Origin: Symmetrospora coprosmae
Lineage: Eukaryota > Basidiomycota > Cystobasidiomycetes > Symmetrosporaceae
NCBI GenBank assembly: GCA_008802785.1
Contig: VUYT01000019.1
Location: 124,001 to 188,000, forward strand
Direction of reading: 5' to 3'
Length of the DNA stretch: 64,000 nucleotides
A program made the position numbers and the translations under genes. The notes under the pieces were generated by a model, which worked only from the letters and a program-made list of their open reading frames with translations, was not told the origin of the DNA and ran no database searches. The stretch's first letter is position 1; every line of letters starts with the position of its first letter. Positions 58,038 to 64,000 of the stretch are shown piece after piece.

Positions 58038-60900
58038 CTATACAACCGAGTCGCCATCGTCCGGGAAGTGACCCGGCATGTCGTCCTCAGGCACAGAGCT
58101 CGCATCGTCCTTGTCCTCATCCTCGTAGGCGAACGCTTCATACGCCTTTGTGCAATTGCTCTGGCCCATATCCAGGTCGATGTTGAAGCAGACGAACGAA
58201 GCATCGACCCTGCATATTGCCGGCATCTATATCAGCGCGTGATAATCTCTGCCAAAAGGCGGGAAGGCACTCACGCATTTATAAGGAGATCTCCAGCGAA
58301 ATGAACACACCAGTACGGAACAAAGCCGCACATGAAGGCAACGGCAAGAGGAGTGACCATCGTCGCTCCCAGAATGGTCCGCTCGTTTTCAGCAGGCAAG
58401 TAAGCCGCGGACAGGTATCCGGAGATCCCGCCAAGCAGAGCAAATGCCAGCGAGAACAGACTGACGAGACTCCTTGTCATCAAGTCTGAGACTCGTCGTC
58501 GAAGAAGCGGACGTCAGCCCGCGAATATTCACGCTGATAGGGTTGTCCTTACTTACGCGAAGCAACAATGTCCGTCCCGTTCCGTCCTGAGATGAGCTGT
58601 TTGGCCTCGCGCGTCGAGTCCCAGAAACGATCTCCAGTGATGCCCGCATGCACAAGGGCGAAGTCATTGAGACGCTGCAGCGCGCTTCCCACCATGGCGA
58701 CCAGCGGCAGGAGAATGAGGTTGAGCAGGATGCGGAGCAGGGTGGCCGGTACGGCCGGGAGCGAGCGCCGACGGAGGCGTGTAATGATGGCGTTGAGCGA
58801 GGCAAGGACGAGGCTGAAGCACGTGTATATGGACATGATGAGCGCAGATGCGCAGATTGTGCCGAGGGAGGGCCCGAGCGAGCACGAGAAGGCGTCTTGC
58901 ACGACTCGCTTTGCACGCGTAGTGGAGTATCTTGGCCCGAGATCCGGCAGTGTCGGCTGTCGCAAGACGCGGGAGGCGCTGATGCCCTCTCGTCGCCTGT
59001 AGAACCACCATTCCGCAACCGTCGCTGCTGTGGTGGCGCGCAAGACGCCTCGGAGAACAGCGACTGTCCAGAAGTAGACCAAGGCCGTATGCAGCACAGC
59101 GACGGTCGCCCAAGTTGACGGGACCAGGTATCCCAGGGGAAGAGCGCTCCCGTTCCCTTTTACGATCTCGGTTGCCGAAACGAGATAGCCATGGATGAGC
59201 AGCCGGGCGACGAGCAGCAGGCATGGTCCTGAGATGATAATGAGGACAGCCAGTAGCGCAAGGGCGAGCGTGAAGAGGTGCGGGTGCTGCAGCAGGACTT
59301 CGGCTGACACCTCGAGCACCCTGATGGTGCGCTCCATGGACGCAGATGACGAGCGGGTCGCCGCCCACCGCAATGCCAGGCCTCCGGCGATGAGGAGCAC
59401 CAGCGAGCTCCACCGGAGGAGCGCCTCGGCGACAGATGCAGCATGCTCTACTTCTTCAATCTGATGTGATGGACTGTCGTCGCCGGTCCAGTGACCGTAG
59501 GACGCCGACCACGTCCACCCAGCCGCGAGGAGCAGGGTCAGCGGCGGGAAGAAAGTGAGTGCGTGGACAACGCGACGGGCTCCGTTCTTGACGAGAAAGA
59601 GGTATGCCAGCGTCGACGCGGCCGAGACGAGGGAGACGAGCACCAAGCCCGCGAGGAGCGGGACGGCCCGCAGAATGGCCGTCGCCGGTGTGATGAGGCG
59701 GACCGCTTTCGTCGATTCGGGCGGAAAATGAGGAGATGTGTCGAAGAAGAACTGCCAGATGGCGAGTAGGAAGGTGATGAGCACGTTGAAGAGGTACGCA
59801 GCGAGCCAGATCCCATCGCGCGGAGACTGGTCCTGGTATTCCGCCTCGCCGGGATCTGGTGCCGCACGCCGAAGATAGCGCGACGTAGGCATGGGGTATA
59901 TGTGTTGTCGTCCTCCATGATCCGGTGCTGCCATGCTGAACTGGTGCTGTATCGACTCTGAGAGGCGCAGTACACCGCTCTTGTCTGGGGCGCGCGACGT
60001 ACGCGCAGTGAGCAGGACGCTCTCGTCGGGCGCAGCCAGAAACTCTGGCGGTTCCTCGTCTTCCTCGTCGAACCCTGTGTTTTCTGCGACTCCTGCGCCA
60101 TCGGAAACGCTGAGGGCGCGCCCTTTGCCCTTCTCCCTCCCGGCGCCGCTTGTCGGACGGCTCCTGCTCCGAGTGCTACCCATGAACACGCTATCGTAGA
60201 CGCTGACTTCCGCACCTGCGAAGTCGGTCCCTCCTGCGCGCTCCTCATACATGTCATTGATGACAGACTGCCGTATCGGGGGCAGGAGGTGCGCCACTGT
60301 CCGGTGCATTCTCCACCCTTTGGACGGCCCTGGTCCCGCTGCCAGGCCAAATATGCTCGAGCGTGACGAGCTCCCGCTCGGTGTCGGAGGGCGCGATGCT
60401 AGATGCTGGATCCCAGTGTCTCCATGTGCGGCCATGTTCTGCTCGTCCTGTAGGAACGGGTCGACGTCGGCCGTCCCGTCCTCTGCGCGTGCCTCCATGT
60501 CGCCCTCGCTGGCGGGATCTATGGAATGAGCAGATTGGCTCGGACGTCCCAGTCCGACGTATCTGCTTTGATTGTTATCCTCCTCCTCGCCGTCTGTATG
60601 CTGTTGTTGTCCGTGACTGCCGCCACGCTGCTGCTGCTGTCGATGACGCCGACTCCTCCCCGATAAGCTCGCGGCACTCGCATACGGGCCCTCCTCCTCC
60701 TCCTCCTCGTCCTCCTCGTCCAGCGGATCGAAGAACAGCGGTGCACTAGCCACGTTGTGATTGTCGGCTGCTCCCCCTCCTCCTCTGCCACTTATGCGCC
60801 CTGCTACGGCTGCTCCTGCCTCTGTCAACGCCCCGAAGCTGCCTGCCAGGAAGGTGGACGCGGATCCCGCAGCAGATCCTCTGTGGCGGTGCGAGGACAT
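58038..60900 (-). CDS. Choline-transporter-like (CTL/PNS1 family) membrane protein
   Basis: Multi-pass protein of the CTL/PNS1 family (DUF580); despite the name, fungal members have no proven choline transport. The first ATG of the open frame is at 60900 (MSSHRHRGSAAGSASTFLAG). About 320 disordered residues follow, with an acidic run (60690-60730), Gln-rich runs and many Ser. Helices then include GIWLAAYLFNVLITFLLAIW, LLAGLVLVSLVSAASTLAYL, LFTLALALLAVLIIISGPCL and TALVYFWTVAVLRGVLRA. CTL signatures: ATVAEWWFYRRREG, FSCSLGPSLGTICASALIM and LNDFALVHAGITGDRFWDS. Two introns near the 3' end lead to LMTRSLVSLFSLAFALLGG and CVHFAGDLLIN, then VDASFVCFNIDLDMGQSN and an acidic C-terminus. The protein is near 900 residues, longer than yeast Pns1 because of the N-terminal extension. 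Confidence 0.85.
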
Positions 60901-61555
60901 GGCCTGCCTCTTTGTGTTCAGGGCACGACCAAGCAGTGCGGGTGCATGACCAGCTGTCTGTACTGCGGTACTTCCAGTATCAACAGCAAGATCTTGCTGG
61001 ATGGAGTCCAAAGTGGGCAATACGGAGGGAGAGGATTGGTGGCAAGACGACCTCCCCTCTTTGCGCCCATCATCCCCACTCTCAGACTACGACCAATTCT
61101 ATCCATACATGGTGCAGTTACGCTCAACACTCTCTCTCTGCAGCTACAGTTCTACGAGCAGTCCTGGCACAGTGACGACCGTCTCCAAGCCTGCCTGCCT
61201 GCCGCGTGCCTTGCCCGGCTTAAATATACGGATGCCTGCGCCTGCTCCTGCTCGTACTCGCTCAACTCGCTACAGCTCGCTGCGCCGTCTCGCCATGAAG
61301 CACCCGCTCTGTCAAGATCCTGCACCTAGCAACGCGCTCGCTCCGCCACTACTGTCTGCTGCACTCGAGCCAGACCCCGTCCGACAGTCATGGCGATGCA
61401 AGTCTCCAGACCTGCAAGCTCTGTCACTTCAGTCGGCGACAAGCAAGCGTCACTATCGCTTGGCTTCACTCTGACCACTGCAATCTCAACTGTGCTCACT
61501 CTCCTGAGACCCTCCATCCGTGCTTCGCCCTCTTCAGTCCACCCAACCCTCTCTG
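60901..61555. promoter_or_regulatory. Divergent spacer between CTL gene and Ser/Pro-rich gene
   Basis: 655 bases. A TATA-like TAAATATA lies at 61221-61228 (plus strand), with ATGs at 61294-61296 and 61390 that open short overlapping frames in its wake. These could be upstream ORFs or alternative starts for the next gene. Nothing else recognised. Confidence 0.4.
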
Positions 61556-62689
61556 ATGCCCGTCACCCACACCGTGACTGTGACCCGCCACATGGCGCGA
61601 GATGCTGCTTCTGCTACCTCTGTCGCATCTTCCCTGCTCGCCTCTGCCGCCATAAGCATCGAGGCAGGTGTGGGCGATGCGTCGAAAGACGGCGATACCT
61701 CAAAAGCCGGCCTGGATCCCAGCGAATGGACGCTCTCCGATGACAGCTCGGCGGTCATCTTGTGAGCTGCTTCCTGAGTGTCACGCTCCAAGAAGGCGAG
61801 GAACGCTAACAGGTCATCCGCGCACAGCTCCGTCTGCGTGCTCTTTGGAGCTTATGTCGTCATCAAGTACATGATGCAGAAGCTGTCCGATTCAACGGGT
61901 CTCGAGGCCGCATCATTCTTGGACCCAATCGTCCTCCCTCCCTTTGTCGAGGCCAGGATTTCCGGCGAAAGCGTGCGCAACAAGACATCTTCGGCTCAGT
62001 CTGCTAGCTGCAGCAGCGCATCGCACAAGAAGGTAGATTCGGACCTCGACTACAACGGCGAAGACTTGCGCGTACAGGTGCTCAAGTCGCCCCGGATTAT
62101 GGTCGACAGCGGGTCGTTCGAAGAGGCCCGCCTGCGCCGAAGCAGCCAGTCTTCCTGCACAGGCGGCACAAGCTCCAAGTCTTGTTCCTCTCCCTCTTCT
62201 GGACAGAGGCAAGCCATGCACCGCCCGGCCTCGCTCTCGTCGCTCAACTGGGCCGGGCACCGCCCCTCATCGCTCTCGGTCGTCACCGACGCAGCAAAGT
62301 CGACGTCGCCCATCCGCTCTGCGCACACGCGGTCGCCCCGCTCGCCCCGCTCTGCACGCAGCCCACGCTCGGCGTGCCGCTCTCCGCTCGTCTCGCTCGC
62401 AACCTCGGCCAGACTGCACTCGCCCATGCTTCAGGCCATCGAGGAGGGGCTGCAGGGTGTAAAAGTCCATCCTTCGATGGCCCCGTCCCCGCGCACCCCA
62501 GCGTTCAGGAGGTACAACTCGTCCGTGCCCCTCTCGCCCAGGAGCCCTCGCAAGCCTGCGCACGCTGCCGAGCGCGACGAAGGCTTTGACACGGGCGCAT
62601 TCAACGAAGCAGACGGACCAGTCTACAGCCTGCCAGAGACGGCGATGCGGTCTCCCTCGTTGCTCAGCCCTAGCAGGAGGGCGTTTTAG
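61556..62689 (+). CDS. Unknown Ser/Pro-rich protein with one hydrophobic segment
   Basis: Not recognised. Two exons, 61556-61761 and 61813-62689 (51-nt intron, donor GTGAGC, acceptor AACAG), joining in phase to 360 residues. It starts MPVTHTVTVTRHMARDAASA. A short hydrophobic stretch spans the junction (SVCVLFGAYVVIKYMMQKL), possibly a membrane anchor. The remainder is rich in Ser, Arg and Pro with repeated S-P motifs (THTRSPRSPRSARSPRS, PLSPRSPRKPAH), typical of proline-directed kinase targets, and ends PSLLSPSRRAF. An in-frame GTG lies upstream, and an overlapping ORF from ATG 61390 (MAMQVSRPASSVTSVGDKQA) is in a different frame; the true 5' end may therefore differ. The gene diverges from the CTL gene. 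Confidence 0.55.
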
Positions 62690-63706
62690 ACGCGTCTTTC
62701 CATGCGATAAAAACTGCACCCGCCCATCCAAAAATTGTCCGGATGCGAACACATGCATGAACCTATCTGCTCCTTGTGTGTCTCACTCACTACTGTACTT
62801 GCGCCCTCGAAGGCTCTATCGTGCTGCTGCAAGCTCTGTGCCGTGTCGACACCGGCATGAGGGACCCCGATCGCGCGTCGTGTTTGGATGTTCAAGGCTC
62901 GAGCGAGCGACCGACAGGCTGATAGAGCTGCAAGGCAAGAGCAATAGAGGCGACGCCGGGAATGAGACTGTCAATATGTCGCTCACTCGCTCTGCCTCTC
63001 TGTCCCTGCCTCCGTGTGTCTGCGTGCTTGCTGTCCTGTTGCAGCTGAAGGAGGCTCGTGCCTCCAAGGACCCGCCCGCGACCGAGCACGGCTGGTTTCG
63101 ACAGTCCAACCCACTCGCAGCAGGCAACTCACGGAGCAAGGTATCCGTATCTGGCATAGACAGGCGGAGCTGCCGCATTTGAAGCATATTCGACAGCCTG
63201 CACACCCCCCACACTCGTTTTACAGCAGTCACGCCAGCAAGCAGCTGCAGCAGGAGCGCGCCCAGCCGTCTGCGCCAAACTACTCCTACTCCGCCCAGTT
63301 CCTCCCCGCCCGGACCCCTTTGCCAGACTCGGAACGAGCAGGATAGAAGAAGAGAGAAAGCAGGCGCAGGTGCATCGCATCGCATCTGAAAGACGCACAC
63401 ACGCTCGGTCGCCAGATCGTGCATCCCTGTCGGACGCCCGTCGCCCACACCCCGCGGCGCCGTTCGCGGATCTCGCTCTCGACGCCCCCGTCCGCCCGAC
63501 CCTTTCAGCCCCGTCCTACGCGACAGGCAGACAGCAAGGAAGAGGATCCATTATTGCATACAACTGCAAGTGTAGCAGAGCGCACCGGGTTCGTCAATCA
63601 CTCACCGCCGCGAGGGAGCATCGCTCTCACCACCTCGTCCAAGCGCAATAAACACGGGCCACCTCGCAATCGCATCGACCCGACTTCAGTCTAGCACCAC
63701 CATACG
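62690..63706 (+). promoter_or_regulatory. 1-kb spacer upstream of right-edge gene
   Basis: 1,017 bases, the longest gap in the window. Open frames on both strands are compositionally biased (Ser/Arg/Pro) and resemble nothing known. It may hold a long leader or regulatory region for the next gene. No TATA box, repeat or RNA gene was found by eye. Confidence 0.35.
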
Positions 63707-64000
63707 ATGGTGCGCTCCTTCAGCTATGGCGACTGGAACGAGATATGTCGGAATGTCCCAAGTGTGAGTGTCTTTGCAGCGGGCGCTCCTTTCATCCACG
63801 GGTGGGCAGTGCCAGCAGGGCGACCACCAGGGCGCGTCACCCAGCAGCAGCAGCAGCAGCAGCAGGCAGGAAGTGGCAAGGGTCGCGCGGGAGCGGGAGT
63901 GGGGAAGGCAGCCAAGGAAATCAGGCGGCCAGACAGTGCGCAGGCTGCAATAGCAGACGGAGCCAGTCGCCAGGAGAGACTGCCCCGACAGCTCGGTCGC
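63707..64000 (+). CDS. First exon of a gene cut by right edge, possibly CHS7-like
   Basis: ATG 63707 opens MVRSFSYGDWNEICRNVPS, followed at once by a strong GTGAGT donor (63764). The pattern aromatic-G-D-(F/W)-x-x-I-C near the N-terminus resembles the chitin-synthase export chaperone Chs7, but with only 19 residues this is a guess. Everything after 63763 is probably intron or unplaced exon and contains a CAG repeat. Confidence 0.35.
   Translation, partial: MVRSFSYGDWNEICRNVPSVSVFAAGAPFIHGWAVPAGRPPGRVTQQQQQQQQAGSGKGRAGAGVGKAAKEIRRPDSAQAAIADGASRQERLPRQLGR
63842..63865 (+). repeat. (CAG)8 trinucleotide repeat
   Basis: Eight perfect CAG units directly read from the sequence. They lie in the probable first intron of the right-edge gene, so probably non-coding; if exonic they would code poly-Gln, poly-Ser or poly-Ala depending on frame. 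Confidence 0.9.

Noticed and set aside
1-64000. Search by eye for tRNA, rRNA, retroelement or virus-like copies and DNA transposons
   Set aside because: No B-box-like GGTTCGA string with a matching cloverleaf, no long terminal or inverted repeats, and no reverse transcriptase, integrase, capsid or transposase motif was found. Short or diverged copies could be missed without tools.

Overview
The window is nuclear DNA of a filamentous or dimorphic fungus, most likely a basidiomycete (Ustilaginomycotina-like in feel, but this is not proven). The evidence is compact GC-rich genes on both strands, many short introns (about 50-140 nt) with GTGAGT/GTAAGT-type donors, CTCAC/CTGAC-like branch sites and CAG/TAG acceptors, and fungal protein families throughout. 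I saw no bacterial operons, no tRNA or rRNA genes, no CRISPR array and no recognisable transposon or virus-like element.

Layout, left to right: a SCY1-like pseudokinase (minus, cut by the left edge); a cyclin L (plus); three tandem histidine-phosphatase genes (minus), the one farthest downstream decayed; an MFS transporter (minus); a basic unknown protein (plus); a glucokinase-type hexokinase (plus); the very large THO2 mRNA-export subunit (plus, 14.5-22.3 kb); a MAK32-like PfkB kinase (plus); a CAMK-type kinase (plus); PRP31 (plus); a Ysc84/SYLF actin regulator (plus); SYF1 (minus); a secreted cysteine-rich protein of unknown function (plus); LTO1 (minus); a small membrane protein (plus); a PRKRIP1-family splicing protein (minus); Argonaute (minus, 40.0-44.4 kb); peroxisomal D-amino-acid oxidase (minus); a PRM10/ThrE-type membrane protein (minus); SOF1 (plus); a DHA2-type MFS transporter (plus); a secreted M14/AstE-type zinc hydrolase (minus); a choline-transporter-like (CTL/PNS1) protein (minus); a Ser/Pro-rich unknown protein (plus); and the first exon of a gene that leaves the right edge.

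The genes do not form one metabolic pathway. Nuclear RNA work is strongly represented: cyclin L, THO2, PRP31, SYF1, a PRKRIP1 homologue, SOF1, LTO1 and an Argonaute with all four slicer residues. The Argonaute shows that this lineage has kept RNAi machinery, which some smut fungi have lost. The points most worth a second look are 13-nt and 15-nt microexons in Argonaute, its final intron (in frame, with the stop codon immediately after the acceptor), the unknown secreted protein built partly from 32-nt and 34-nt microexons, and the decaying histidine-phosphatase array.

Exon boundaries were read by eye from splice consensus and reading-frame continuity. Gene ends are usually firm; some internal junctions are not.
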